Below, piece by piece: positions 1 to 12,002 of a stretch of 64,000 nt of DNA; positions within the stretch are counted from its first letter, which is position 1; every line of letters begins with the position of its first letter. The notes under the pieces are model-generated. The model made no database searches and was not told the origin of the DNA. It saw only the letters and a list, made by a program, of their open reading frames with translations. Origin of the DNA: Brachycybe producta (lineage: Eukaryota > Arthropoda > Diplopoda > Playtdesmida > Andrognathidae); the NCBI GenBank assembly GCA_036925085.1, contig JAUPFP010000039.1, positions 62,001 to 126,000 on the forward strand. Direction: 5' to 3'. Made by a program: the position numbers and the translations under genes.

Positions 1-426
1 TTTTTTTCTTCTGAAAGACGACTTTCTCGAAAATATAATTTACTTGCTTGTAAATTTGTGTATCTTTTTTTTTTTTACTTTCTGAAAAAAACTATGCTCA
101 CAATATCTCTTTGCAATTTCTGATTCGTTTTTATTGTCACTACATGATAAATTAAGTTACCAAATTTTAACACGAAAGCCACAGTAAACTATTTGACCCA
201 CCTAATTAATAACTTAATTATTGTTCGTAAATTCCGACGCGTTCTTTTTTTTATATATAAGAAACAAGTTTTTTTTAGCTTTTGGCTTACCTTGTTTCAA
301 ATTGATACTTGAAATGAAAAGAGGTTCTCGATTCATTCATTCGTGTGTGCCGTAGTGTTGTTCATTTAGTCAGTGGATCTATGAATGAAAATGTTATATA
401 TGGTTATTATTTTGATTTGTCAACAG
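1..426 (+). other. Intron tail upstream of the first visible PTBP exon
   Basis: AT-rich sequence with T homopolymers, ending in a polypyrimidine-poor acceptor (CAACAG) just before the exon at 427. The exon opens in mid-codon, so it belongs to a gene whose earlier exons (RRM1, RRM2 and the start of RRM3 by homology) lie left of the window. No exon is seen in this stretch. Confidence 0.7.
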
Positions 427-2083
427 GTGTTTACGGCGATGTGCAGAGGGTAAAAGTTCTTTATAACAAGAAGGACAATGCCTTAATACAAATGGCTGAA
501 CCACATCAAGCTCAGTTAGGTAAGTTCGAAACAATCAAAGAAAAATAACAGCAAAAATCATTTTTGGTCCGTATTGTAAAATGTATCATTGGTTTTTTTT
601 TTCTATTCAGCGATGACGCATCTGGATAAAATCAAAGTATTCGGCAAACCGATTCGTGTGATGACGTCAAAGCATCAGACAGTTCAGCTACCAAAAGAGG
701 GACAACCGGTCAGTTTTGACATCTTATTGGTCACATTCGAAGAATGGTTAAAAGAAGGAAACTCTGATCTGGATTGGGTTTTCTTGTTGTTTTAGGATGC
801 CGGTCTAACCAAAGACTACACAAGTTCACCACTTCACAGATTTAAGAAGCCCGGGTCGAAGAATTATCAGAATATCTATCCACCGTCTGCCACTTTACAC
901 CTCTCGAACATTCCGTAAGTGCAGCACACACAGAATAGTCCAGTCGTGTAACATTTACAAAAGTTAAAACACTAAGGCTCTTGGCCGACAGAAGACATTT
1001 GGTGATCGATTTCGACTGCAAACTGAAGTTGCAACTGATCGGGCTGTGTTTGCAATGTATAGTATAGTATGTATGTTATAGAAATATTCAAAGTGGTCGG
1101 TTTGGGCGACAACCCGACTTCAATTTGTAGTCGACATCTGCCACCAAAAGTGGTCTTGTGTTTTTCAACCCTGAAGGTTAAAAACATAGTAGAGCGTCGA
1201 CTCGAGGTGCGACTAAACGATTAATTTGAAGACCAATTTGCTAAAAAAAACTAGCAAAATAAAGATACTAGTCTATAGACATAACCAATCAGCATCCAGG
1301 ATGCAAGAGCAGGCTCGTATTTTTCGTCATTTATACCTAAGGCCATTCAACAATAGATGTTGTTGTAATTGGAGGAACTTGAATGGAGGAAATTGATGAA
1401 TTTGACACGACTATTTGAACTTCACAGTAGAATCTTGATTATCCGGACAAAATGAGACTACACCTGATCAGGATTACTGAAAGTCCGGATAATCGCCGGT
1501 TTTTTAAACATTAATATTAAAAAAACCGGTAATCCGGAAGTCCCGATTACCGAGATAGGTATAATCGAGATTCTACTAGTTATTAAAAAAGTTATTTACT
1601 TTTGTAATGGTGCCATGATTGAAACAACAAACACCATAATTATATATGAAAGACACTTTCATGACAATGAGATTCTTTTTTACTAAGGCCGAATGTGACG
1701 GAAGAAGAAATCAAGGATGCCTTCTTGCATAATGGTTCAGCGGTCAAGGGCTTCAAGTTTTTTGTGTAAGTTCTAGTTCGTTATCGAGAGAGAGAGAGAG
1801 AGAGAGAGAAAGGAGAGGGGGGAAAGCGAGACTGTCTCACGAGGCGTGTCTGATGTCGTTTGTTTTATAGGAAGGATCGTAAGATGGCCCTGATTCAGCT
1901 CGGTTCTGTGGAGGAAGCCGTATCGGCATTAATTGTGCGTATTTCTCTTACTAATTTTAGGACTTAGTTTCATTGCTGACTCTCGAATCTTTTTTTTTTT
2001 TTTATTATGACCAGGACATGCACAATTTTCAACTAAGTGACTCCAGTCATCTGAGAGTATCGTTTTCTAAATCGACAATCTGA
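427..2083 (+). CDS. PTBP1: Polypyrimidine tract-binding protein (PTBP), C-terminal six exons, 5' partial
   Basis: Exons 427-519, 611-708, 796-914, 1688-1765, 1871-1934 and 2015-2083 join in frame with GT-AG borders to about 173 residues. The first three exons give the second half of RRM3 (start [15 protein letters not shown]; basic [14 protein letters not shown] linker). The last three give RRM4, from the RNP2-like LHLSNIP through [17 protein letters not shown] to the conserved PTB terminus RVSFSKSTI and TGA. In the family, PTB binds UCUU-type pyrimidine tracts in nuclear pre-mRNA to regulate splicing, and RRM3-RRM4 pack back to back. Exon phases agree throughout. The 773-bp intron before RRM4 holds a pogo-like MITE and another repeat fragment. 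PTBP1, 2 and 3 cannot be told apart; an invertebrate would normally have one gene. The N-terminus lies outside the window. Confidence 0.95.
1005..1205. repeat. Interspersed repeat fragment (family D, TGTAGTCG / AAAGTGGTC)
   Basis: The tracts GACTTCAATTTGTAGTCGAC and ACCAAAAGTGGTCTTGTG recur around 36036-36230, 36300-36400, 36940-36985 and 56880-56970, often in inverted arrangement. It lies inside a PTBP intron and looks like a MITE remnant. No coding potential. Confidence 0.55.
1425..1577. mobile_element. Short pogo/Tigger-like MITE in a PTBP intron
   Basis: The ends are inverted repeats: CAGTAGAATCTTGATTATCC on the left and, reverse-complemented, TAGTAGAATCTCGATTAT on the right, about 150 bp apart, with no open frame. 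CAGT(A/N)GA...GATTATC ends are typical of non-autonomous pogo/Tigger (Tc1-mariner superfamily) elements. Related copies lie at 12003-12190 and 12199-12489. Confidence 0.6.
1787..1812. repeat. (GA)n microsatellite
   Basis: About 11 GA units just 3' of the PTBP exon ending at 1765, followed by purine-rich GGAGAGGGGGGAAAG. Confidence 0.9.
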
Positions 2084-4430
2084 TGGAATGTATATCATAC
2101 AGACAGACAGACACACGATCCCACAAACAAACACGAAACACAATTAACACGTACATCAACCACAATCACGGCCTTTATTCCAACTCCCAACCCCTCTTCC
2201 TCTTTTTACCCTTCTTCCTCAACTCATCCGTCATCACTCGTGATTTGAAATTTCGTTTTTACTTCGAGGGAAGAAAACACCGACAGCAACCAACCTACTC
2301 TTCCTCCGCCATTTTTTTTGTGTGGTCCAGTTAACAAGTGACCGTTGACCAACCCATGTGATCATCTCTTTCTTTTTTTCTCGAACCCAACATCCTTTTA
2401 ATATTATACTAAACCTCGGAGACAAGGATTTCATTTTTGGTTTTTGGTTTTTTTTTTTTTTTTTTTGAGGAGCAATTTGCTTTACGGGGGGGAAAAAAAG
2501 ATTTTGTTTTTAAAAAATTGTGGAAGTCGCCGAGTGGACGAAACGAACGAAAGAAAACATCTCCACTCGAGATATCGGGATCGTGGTTTTGGAGCAGAAA
2601 AGTTCTTCTCTGGACCCGAAATCTCGTAACTCTGTTGCTCTTTTCTTCTTCTTCTTCTTCTTCTACAAAACATATCGTCAGCCATGAGAATGATTTATGC
2701 CTCGAATCGGGGCCAATTTTCAAAATATGACGGGGGAAAGAAAAAAAAAAACTTAACTAACTGTGGTGATGTAAACACATTTTTTTTCTTCCTTCCTTTT
2801 TTTCTTTCTTTCTTTAGAGTTATTGTAATAATTAGAGCTCGGATTTTTATTCACTATTGAACAAATGTTTCTCAATCTGTGGCCCAAAAGCCCACGATTT
2901 AACCAATAATTATGATTTTATTTAATCAAAAACACTGGTTAGAGGGTAGAAAGAACTCTTGGTGACAATTGTTAGTAACCAGACAATCTAGCCTCTCTAA
3001 CCAGTCTTTTTGATTAGAAAAAATTATAATTGCTTTAATGATGATGATTATTTCACAATTGGCACTTGGGTTATATATATATTGCGAAACATTTGCTTGA
3101 TATTTCATAAGTATCCGAGCTCTAGTGATAATTGTTCTTGCAAATATTATGCAATCTTACGAGGGTCTTTTTCGTGGTCAGCTTTTTTGCTTTTATTTTG
3201 TTTTTCGTATTTCTTGATTAATTACTTTTAAGTAATTTTTTCTTCCTCCATCTTTTAATTCAAAAGATGTCGGTTTTTTTTTTTTTTCGCAAAAAAGTTA
3301 CATTTTTTTTTAAAAAAGAAAACCAGTAAAATCATTTAATGCTTTATAGAGAGAGAAAAGACAAAAAAAAGAGAGAATAATAATTAAGTAGGCTCAGCTT
3401 TTTTGTATATGTGTTTGTATGATATGAGATCGAATCGACATTTCGATTGATTGATTTAATGAAGACATTATTTGTATTCTCGAATGCCAACATATCGGTA
3501 GTTAAATTCGGTTTTTTTTTTTGCGTTTTTTTAGTTTAAATCTCATAAGAAACAAAAAAAAAATCCTCTACCCCCACTTAGAATCCGTTTTCGTACGAAA
3601 TGATTGATATATTTCTATTTTTGCATAAATATTGCATATTTATCTCTGAAATGTCGTCCGTTAACGGACATTTCGAGAGAGAAAGAGAGAGAGAAAAAAA
3701 AAAGAAAACTCTTTAAAACTTGGAATTCCTAAACAACAAATAAAAATGTTCTCTCCCTGCGTTATTTTCTCTTTTTGTTTAAAAAAGATTTCATCGTTTT
3801 TTTTTTTTTTTCAACCAAATCTTAAAAAAGGAAAAAAAAAATGTTCGATAAGATGATTCTATTTCTCTCGCTTTTTGCTTTTTTTTTTTTGCGTTTTTTC
3901 ATAGGTTGTTTTAATTTTTTTTAATATCATTCCACTTCTTTATTAATATTGAATTAATTCAAAAATGTGTTGATAATTGTAATTTCTTAAATTTTTTTTT
4001 CTTCTCCTCTTTTTAAACTTTTGCCAGCATTACACTATGCATAAATATTTTTTTGTTGTTTTCTTTCTCCTAATTAATTATTATTCCACAATTTGTTATT
4101 CTAGCTAGGTTTAATTATTCGTACAATGTGTTTTTTAATTGTTGAGTAGTGAGAATATTTGTGTATTTTAGTAAGTAGGTTTTATGGAATTTTTATTTAA
4201 TTCTTTATGCCGTTTAATCTAATTGCTATATAGTTTTTTTTTGTCTCTTCTTTAAAGGAAAATGATTACGGGAAACATTTGTTTTCGCAGCATTTTTTTT
4301 TTTAATAACAATTTCGAAAACATTTGTCTCTGTAAGCATCTTAAGTCTAGTACACATTTCAACAAAAATCAGACCCAACTGTCCGGAGGAATGTTAAATA
4401 AATATTGTTAGCGAATGCTAAGGTTTAATG
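2084..4430 (+). other. Presumed PTBP 3' UTR and downstream T-rich sequence
   Basis: No further coding exon is seen. The stretch is extremely rich in T and C/T homopolymers (for example 2450-2466, 2641-2663, 3270-3290, 3798-3812), with scattered AATAAA hexamers such as those near 3736 and 4396. Short open frames here are low-complexity. Such pyrimidine tracts are ligands of PTB itself, but autoregulation is only inferred. Confidence 0.5.
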
Positions 4431-4434
4431 TGTG

Positions 4435-4690
4435 GGGGGGGGGGGGGGGTCTAACAAGAAAGGATAGGATCCAGAGGGAGTATAGGGGTAGCAAGCATAG
4501 TAGAAAAGATGCCGGGAAAATAGGCTGCTGGACCTGGAGGTTAAAAGGGGTAGAGGAAGAAGGATCAAACAAGCCTGGAACATGGTGGTAAAATAGGATG
4601 TGGGGGTCAAAACGACTGGAGAACTAGAACCCATAAAGCTGACCAGCATATTGCGAGAAAAGGTGCAGGAAATGATGAATGAGTGTTGAT
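4435..4690 (+). mobile_element. Decayed LINE 3'-terminal fragment, preceded by a poly-G run
   Basis: After about 14 Gs the + strand reads, with one in-frame stop, through VKRGRGRRIKQAWNMVVK and then a charged tail ending in QEMMNEC. The G-R-G-R-x5-W-x-x-x-V-K pattern resembles the C-terminal tail of LINE reverse transcriptases of CR1/jockey/RTE type. The fragment is short and no RT core is present. Function is assigned from the motif only. Confidence 0.35.
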
Positions 4691-4884
4691 GTAAAACAAG
4701 ACTAACCCCCCATAGTCTTAAATGTTACTTAAAATATAGCTAAACTTGATAAAAACTTACAGTTGTATTTATAGTTTAAGCTTAACTTTATTTTAAGGGT
4801 GGCATAATTTTCTATAGTGATTTTCTATGGAGAATTTAAATTTTGCTTTGTCTCGAGTAACATTTTAGAATTTTGGCCGTTAGT

Positions 4885-5130
4885 CTTCAAACGCCTCGGT
4901 AAGCACAGTGAAGGTAGCCCTCGACTCGTGGTGCTGGGTGTCCCAAGTTCGAATCTCAGTCAAGATAGGGTTGTTACGTTTGTCTTTCATGATTTTCTCT
5001 GTCATTGCGGAGTTGACATCAGACAGAGCTTTTGGTCGTAAAACACATTTCGCTAAATCCGACTTGTATTGCCCCATTTTTCATCATTTGACCGACCCCC
5101 CCCCCCCCCCCCCCCACCAGGTGCGGGATG
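4885..5130 (+). mobile_element. Putative tRNA-derived SINE
   Basis: A tRNA-like head holds an A-box-like stretch (AAGCACAGTGAAGG, 4901-4914) and a near-consensus RNA polymerase III B box (AGTTCGAATCT, 4946-4956) at tRNA-like spacing. A non-tRNA body follows (CGTAAAACACATTTCGCTAA) and the unit ends near a C homopolymer at 5096-5115. The upstream half lacks the arm pairing of a functional tRNA, so I call it a SINE. Confidence 0.5.
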
Positions 5131-5757
5131 TGTGGTCCAGAGAAAGAAGTTCTAAATATTTAAAACAATTGTTTATTGCCAGCCTCAGACTGTTGGTTCT
5201 GATTTTGTTGTAATGTGTACTAGGCTTTATAAGAGGGCGACACACGTTTACCTCTTTTTAAGAAAACCAAATTTGGCCCCACCCAAAAAGAAATCTTTTA
5301 TTATAATAATTCCACTTTTAATCCACCATTTTCATTATATAACATTTTTTTTTTATTTCAATTTGTCTTTTCTTCCCATATTTTACGTTCACATTCACAT
5401 TGGATGAAGTAAATTGTAGAAAAAAACGACAACCCCAATTTTGATGAGGCATAATCATAACTTGTGCCTCTTCCTCCACCTCTTGACCATTGTCCACTAT
5501 CCTCTTATACCATTTATTTTGTTTCAATTTATACAAAAAAAAAGGTTGGTGACACATTCATAGGGTTAAATATATGACTTTTTAAACTACTCTCCCCCCT
5601 CCATCCATCCCTCCCTCCTTTGTGCCTTGTGAAAAAAAATATTAAATATGTATTACGGGTTTAATGACGGTGGGAAAACTAGAATGGTGTATAAGTTAGT
5701 TAAAAGTAAATCTTTATTAAGTTTTTTCTACATATTTGAATTTAACACACGGTGGAT

Positions 5758-6282
5758 TTAAGGTGGCTGAATAGATTTTGTTTCCTCTCAGATGGCGCCA
5801 CTGCAGTGACTATTATGTTCTATAGGAGGTCTTGTCCCTCCAACCTTCGGTTTTGTGAAAATTTATATTTTTCTGGCGAACGTTTTTCTGGAGAAACATT
5901 ACAGAAAAATTCAAGATGGTTTAGAAACTAGAATAGTTGGTGATAATGATAAAAGTTTTTTTCTTGACGACGATATCTTTCAAAATAAAGTTTTTATGAT
6001 AGTTTGAAAAAGACTAAAATAGTTTTTGGAAAAAAACATAAAATTGGTCATTTTCAAACTGATCAATAAAATTGTTTATTTTTTAAAATATTGCCATGAA
6101 AAAAACTTTTAGCATAATCTTCTACCATTCTAGTTTTGAAAACAATATGGATTTTTTTCACTTGACGTTTTTGCATCCAAATTTTTCCACACAAAAACAT
6201 CTATGAAGCTTAGCATTAGCCATTGCCGTGACACCATCAGGAGGAAGGGGGGAAACTAAATAGCTATTCAGCCACCTAAAGG
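5758..6282. mobile_element. Foldback MITE, family B (about 525 bp)
   Basis: Inverted ends: TTAAGGTGGCTGAATAG on the left and CTATTCAGCCACCTAAA on the right. Inner arms also pair around the family motif AACTAGAATGGTAGAAG / TTTCAAAATAAACTTTTTATG and its reverse. Relatives lie at 13140-13560, 28380-28600, 42866-43106 and 48205-48440. Confidence 0.7.
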
Positions 6283-8950
6283 TTACGAGAGAAATAAAAT
6301 ACGGAATCTCGAACCTAAAATAAAATCTACGGAGTGTTATTTATTCGAACACAGGTGGTTTTCACAATGTTGTTGTATTAATGAATGAAAAAACAAAGGT
6401 TGGCCCCAGATTTCTTATTAATCAAACAATGCATTTCTAATATATATTAATAATATAACCAAGGTTATTTTTTTTTCTGTGTATGTAATTGATTTATATG
6501 CACTTTATACAAAGAAAGTTTTAAAAGTCTTTAAAACCAACTTGCTTTTTACATGGCATGCCTCTCAAAGAAAAGCTCACTTAAGAAACTCATTTCCGTT
6601 TTAGTTAATGAAAAAAAAAACCCTCAGCAAATTTGATTTTCTCTCCTTCTCATTTTTTCGCTCCACGCTGCCTTTTCTAATTAGACATAACCCCCCTTTT
6701 TTAAAACTAAATTATGGAACAATTTGTTTTTTATTATTCATATGTTTCTCTACATATTTGTTGTAACAAATTAATAAGCAGGGTATTATTATGTCAATGC
6801 AACAATTTTTTTTTTGGGCCGTTTTTGAGTTTTTAATGAATAAAACACAAACTTGAGCATAAATTGCTCATACTTTCGAGCTCGGAATCAAGTAAAAGTT
6901 CACTGCTTTTTTATATTAAAGGTTGTATTTCTTAATGATTTTTAAGTCAAAGTTAGCGTTAAACTCATGAATTTTTGTGATAAGAAAAGTTTCATTTAAA
7001 CGTTAAGTTTAGCACTAGCTTTGACTTAAGAATACAACTGTTAAGTATGGATTATTGCTGCTCATGAGCATGTTGTGCTCAGTGTTTTTGTTTTATTCAT
7101 ACAGTCCATTGTGTCTTCTCTTATACCTAATATACACTTGAGCTAAATGCATTTAAGTTAATTGTGTTTAGATGAATTTTATACGGAGTACAGTTAAAGA
7201 CATGAAAAACTAAAAATTTACTTCATTACTTACACTATCTGAGTCCAAAAGAATTGTACGTTTTTATGTTCGAATACTGTTTTGAGCAGAGGTTCCACAA
7301 CTACTTGTGGCAAAATATTTTTTTTGGCTGTATAAATCGCGACCCACCTAGCTAAACTCACGGCCCCACCTGTATGCCATAGAACAAACTTTGGAAACCA
7401 CTGGTTTTGTTTAGTTTTTGCTTTTTCCAATAAAGTTAACATTTATTTGAAAATATTAATACAAATCTAAAATTTCACTGCATATTTAGGGAATTTGGTA
7501 AAAGGATTACCTTTAGTATGCAACATGGCAATTAATCGAGAGTTGCATTTGAATTCTAGCCTCTAAGCAGTCTTTATTAATTGAAAACCACAATTCTTTT
7601 GGCTTTATGAATCATTTTATAAAGGTGTCCTTAACAGGGTTCCGTAGAACGTGATTATTTAAATGCATTTGTAACTTTTTCAAGGTGTGTTTACTAGCAA
7701 TTAACACTGGTCCACTTCCATTCGATGCAAATTTAAAACTTAGCTCTTTTTTCTCACAATTCTTAGCTCTTTTTTCCTACAATTCTTAGCTCTTTTTTCC
7801 TACTTTAATGAAAAACACAAAATAATGTGTTGAATGGAAATGATCTTTTACTATTTCAATTCAAAACTATAATATTAGTAATAATGTCCATTTGCTTTCC
7901 CCCCACCCCTCTCACCACATTTTCCATTTCATTTTGTGTAATTATTTCATTTATAAACATAATAATTGATCTTCCAAACATTTTTTTAAGGGAGAAATTG
8001 TTCTGAAAGGGTAATTTCTTTTTCTCTTCATTATTATTATATGAGAAACAATGCAAAACTTCCCCCCCCCCCCAAACAGACACCCCGTTTGATTCTCGTC
8101 CCTTTTTTAATACGATTTTTTTTATCAAAGCAGCTACCATAAAAGAACACAAAAAATGATGAGAGATTTTGATTTTGTTTTTCAATTTTTCTTTTTGTAA
8201 TTTTATCTCTTTTTTTAAAAAAAATGTGTGCATTTCTCCCAAGAAGACGTTTTTTTTAAGTTTGGCCAATGTGAAACAAACAAAAACAACAATGTGCCTT
8301 TTTTTGTACTTGCGAGAATTTTAGATATTATTATTATTATTATTAATCTTCGTTGACAACAAACAAAAAGACTTAAAAAAAAAAACTTGTGGTCAGTTTG
8401 GTTTTTTTTTTTAGTCACACCAAGAAAATATTTTTTCTAAGAATAATAAGGTTGTACAAAATAATTCGTTAAGAAATTAAAGAAAACGGTTTTTGTAGAA
8501 ATTCTGCTTTTTTTTTTTTTGCAACAACAATTTTACTAAAAAAAGAAAATCTACCAACAAACATCGCAATTTGTTGTTAACACCTTTTTTTTTTCACTCT
8601 CCTTCTGTTATATTTTTCCCATGGTGTTTCTTTTACGGCTGTAATATTTTTTGTTGTCGGCATTGAGTTCGGTGGGGAAATGGGGGACAAAAAAAGATGA
8701 TTTGATTTAAATTGCAGGCAATGATTCTATTATGAGCTCATGTGTCAACTCTAGATTACTGGTTCGATTATTTTAATGAGGCAACAACATCACAATCTTG
8801 TTTTTTTTTTCTTTTCTAGATTGTGTTCTGTCCTTTTTGGCCTCTTTTCTACCCCTTTTTTCTGCTAGAAAAGAAATAGTTTTCTCATTTAAATAATCTT
8901 AACCAGTAATCTTGAGTTAACTAACTGGTGTTGTAAAATATCTGTGTAAA
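6283..8950. other. Gene-free AT-rich spacer with repeat remnants
   Basis: No supported gene. A palindromic MITE-like unit at about 6836-7100 has outer arms TGAATAAAACACAAA / TTTTTGTTTTATTCA and inner arms around TTAAGTCAAAG. Fragments of the CGGAGCCCTG family occur near 7190 and 7636-7650 (ACAGGGTTCCGTAG). A C10 run is at 8064. The rest is A/T homopolymer-rich. Confidence 0.5.
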
Positions 8951-8955
8951 CTGGC

Positions 8956-9592
8956 GATCACACTGCGCAAGAATTTAGGGTTGTATATTCTTAATTGACT
9001 GCTTAAGTCAAAGCTGAATCTTCCTAGTTAAAGTTGACCTTTTGACTTATACCTCGTTTTCACTACAAAAATTAATTGCAGTTATATATAACCAAGGTTA
9101 TAGTTAACTACAGACAAGATAGAAGTGGTACTTTTGCGTGTTTCCATTTTTAAAACACTTACCTGTGGTTATTTAAGTCGAAGTGTTCTCACTATCAGCC
9201 ATATTGTTTGTAGAAAAAATTTGTTTCAACAAATGAAGTGATGTATTTCACCATTCAATAATGTAGTTAACCACACTTGAGTGTTAATGCAAGTTGAGTT
9301 AACCACATTAATTGTCAATGCAAGTTGAGTTAACCTCATTGTTCATAGAAATTTAACCATAGTTAATGTAACCACATTTGTTTCCACTCAAAAAGTAACT
9401 GTGGTTAACTTTTTTAGTTGCGATTAATTTTTGTAGTGGAAACACGAGGTATTATGAATACCTTGCTTAAAACATTGCTCCCGAATTTCATTAAACAAAA
9501 AAAAAACATCTTTCTGCAAGTTTCTGTGCAAGAAACCCACTGCAAGTGTTAATTAACCACATTTGCAATTGGCAATTTTTGCCAGTGTGATC
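8956..9592. mobile_element. MITE with GATCACACTG ends, split by a nested element
   Basis: GATCACACTGC at 8956 and, inverted, GCCAGTGTGATC ending at 9592 form short terminal inverted repeats. Between them sits a complete second element (9052-9449). No coding potential; outer TSD unclear. Confidence 0.45.
9052..9449. mobile_element. TA-flanked foldback MITE (398 bp), nested
   Basis: Left end CCTCGTTTTCACTACAAAAA and inverted right end TTTTTGTAGTGGAAACACGAGG are near-perfect TIRs flanked by TA on both sides. Internally it holds several GTTAACYACATT repeats. It is inserted in the element with GATCACACTG ends, so it is the younger of the two. Confidence 0.7.
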
Positions 9593-9599
9593 CGTGCTG

Positions 9600-10252
9600 C
9601 AAAGTTCCAAATAGAATCTTTGATGCAAAAAGTGAAAAAAAAAATGTTCTTTTGTTAGCTCATGTTTTTGTTGAGGCCTTCCATGTTTTTACCTTTATAT
9701 CATATGTACCAACTGTATATTATGTGTTAACTACATACATGATATATATATTATATATCTATATACAAAACCAAATTCTATATATAACTTACACACTACT
9801 CTTTTAACTATTTATAACTATTATTATTATTATACCCCCATATTCTCCTCTCTCTACTTGTCTTGCCCAACCTTTTGTTTTTTTTTTTGTTTTACATTTT
9901 TTTTTCCTGTTTATATTTTTGTTTTTATTTTATTTCCCAAAGATCTTTTTTCTACTCTTTACTTCATACTTTTGTGTCAAACAGTCCTTTCTTTATTATT
10001 ATTATTATTATTAATTATGATTATTATTACTGTCGATAAACTTACTTATTTCGGCATGCTTTTACTGTTTACTATTTCTATCACTTTACTATACAAATAT
10101 TGTGTAAACTTTTTACTGTCTCTTTGTATTTTCTTTATTAGTTTTTTCAAAGCTGATTTTTTGGTTTTGTTTTTTCTCTCCTCTTTGTAGCTTTTTATTT
10201 TTCTCTATTTGCATATATTTAACTATCTATATAGAATATATACGACCCTTAA
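9600..10252. other. AT-rich spacer, nothing recognised
   Basis: TA and TAT microsatellite-like tracts (about 9735-9790) and long T runs. A hydrophobic open frame at 9858-10190 is translated poly-T and is not credible as a gene. Confidence 0.5.
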
Positions 10253-10254
10253 TA

Positions 10255-11166
10255 CAGTGAAACCCATTTATAACACGAAATGGGAAAAAAAAAGGAACTG
10301 GTAACATTTTTTTTTTCGTGTTAAAAGGTCTAACTAGATAAGAGCTTAACAACAAGTTTCTGAAATTAGTAGCTTTGTTTAAGCTTCTGGCTAGGCTTTG
10401 CCACCTGTGGAGGGCAGTCCTCCATTCGGAAGAACTGTCGATCCTCCGGCCAGGAGGATCTTTCCTACACAAACGTATTTAAGTTTTTATACAATTTATT
10501 GTGTGGATGACATGTTTGCCTTTGTGGAGGACGGTCCTGGCCGGAGGACATTTCTTCCAAATGGAAGAATGTCCTCCACAAAGGAGGAAAGGGGTGGTAA
10601 ACCTACTTGTCGCACACACTACATCGAAACGGAATATTTTGATAACACGCATTTCAATGGTGCCCCGCACACTGTCAGGCGTGTTCACACGAGAGGCTGC
10701 CAAAACCACAGTGTCATTGAGTGTTCGGTGTTCAGCCACGAGTGGCGAACATTACCTGTAGTTACTCAATGGTGATCAACATCATTCCAGTGGAATGCAC
10801 TGCTAGCATTCCATTGTTTTCAACGGTGGTCCGTGTGAAGCATGTCGCATTTATATGCTGCTTCACACGAGACCATGAAAACATGGGAATATTTTCAAAG
10901 TTTTTTCATTGATCACCAATTGCCAAACATGGGGTTTTCGCCACTCGTGGCTGAACACTCATCGACGACACAGTGTTCGGTGTGAAGCTCCTCTACCTTG
11001 TTTGTATTTTAAGAATTTTAGAAGCTATTTGTTGAACTCTTTAAGTTAGCACTTTAAAAAAACGAATTTCGTTTTAAAAGAATTTTTATTCTATTTTTAA
11101 AGACCGAAATAGAAAATATATTTCGTGTTATCCGATTTTTTTGTTCGATTTAAACGGATTTCACTG
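10255..11166. mobile_element. TA-flanked pogo/Tigger-like element carrying nested insertions
   Basis: Ends CAGTGAAACCCATTTATAA and, inverted, TTAAACGGATTTCACTG, with TA target duplications at 10253-10254 and 11167-11168. The ends fit non-autonomous Tc1-mariner/pogo elements. The 912-bp interior is GC-richer than its surroundings and is a patchwork: hairpins built on TTTGTGGAGGAC / GTCCTCCACAAA (10518-10585), a half-copy of the 45438-45660 family (about 10605-10690), and an inverted pair of TCAGCCACGAGTGGCGAA (10732-10958). Confidence 0.65.
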
Positions 11167-12000
11167 TATATATACATATCTTTTTACGAAGGAAAAAAAA
11201 AATTCAAGATAAAAACCAAGAGAAAAATTTTCAGTTAACTATAAATATCCTATGGAAAGGGGTGAAAACCGTATACTTTTACATAACATATATTATTATT
11301 ATTAATATTCATTGTTGGTGGTGGTGGTGTTTTAAACAAAAAACTTAAAAAGTTTTAATTTTGTTTCGTTTTATATAATAATTATATAAATTCTAGTTTC
11401 TCCCCCCTTTTTTCAGGGTGTTTTTGTATACTTGAATTTTTCCTCTTTTTTCCGCTCTCTCTTTTTACACCAATTCTTTTTTGCTGTACACAATTTTCAC
11501 ATATTTCACAATTAAAACTTGTTGGGAGCAGCAGCAGCACTTTTTGAACGCGCCCTGCCCTCTATCTCTCTCTCTCTTCTTATCTTAATACATTATTATT
11601 ATTACATTATATATTAATTAAACAATTTCTTCTTATTTTTCCGCTTGCCGCCTATTTGATTTTTCTGTTTATTATTATTTTTTTTTGTTGTTTTCAATTT
11701 CATTTATTTTGTTTTCTTGTCTCAGTTTTTTTTTTTTTTTCTTCTTTCCCTTCTTTTCTAAAATTTTATATTTTTTTTTTGATTTTTCGCGCATGAAATT
11801 TATTCTGTTTTCATTTAATTCCTTAAAAAGAACTTCATTTATTCTCTTGTCTTACAAATTTCCCTCCCAAAAAAAAAACATGATTACATATTTTTTTTTC
11901 AGGTTTTCAGCAATTGTGAAAACAACACGAAAGAACTTCTTGAAAGTGTTTTAAAAATCAGACATTTTCATGTTGAAATCTTTTAAAAATTAAAACTTTT
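11167..12000. other. AT-rich spacer, nothing recognised
   Basis: TTA/ATT microsatellite-like tracts and T runs. No exon-like open frame, RNA gene or complete repeat is seen. Confidence 0.5.
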
Positions 12001-12002
12001 TA

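Noticed and set aside
2234-2730. Open frames on both strands after the PTBP stop (60-104 codons)
   Set aside because: They are translated homopolymers and TTC/GGA repeats (poly-Phe, poly-Glu, poly-Arg) with no family resemblance; better explained as 3' UTR.
4900-4972. Functional tRNA gene
   Set aside because: A- and B-box-like sequences are present, but the acceptor and anticodon arms do not pair; treated as a SINE head.
7856-8418. Lys/Phe/Ile-rich minus-strand frames, up to 137 codons
   Set aside because: Low-complexity A/T tracts; no conserved motif and no splice context.
10398-10775. 125-codon plus-strand frame, with an 86-codon frame on each strand
   Set aside because: Lies inside a pogo-like element and follows its hairpins; frames are open on both strands, as expected of GC-rich palindromes, with no transposase motif.
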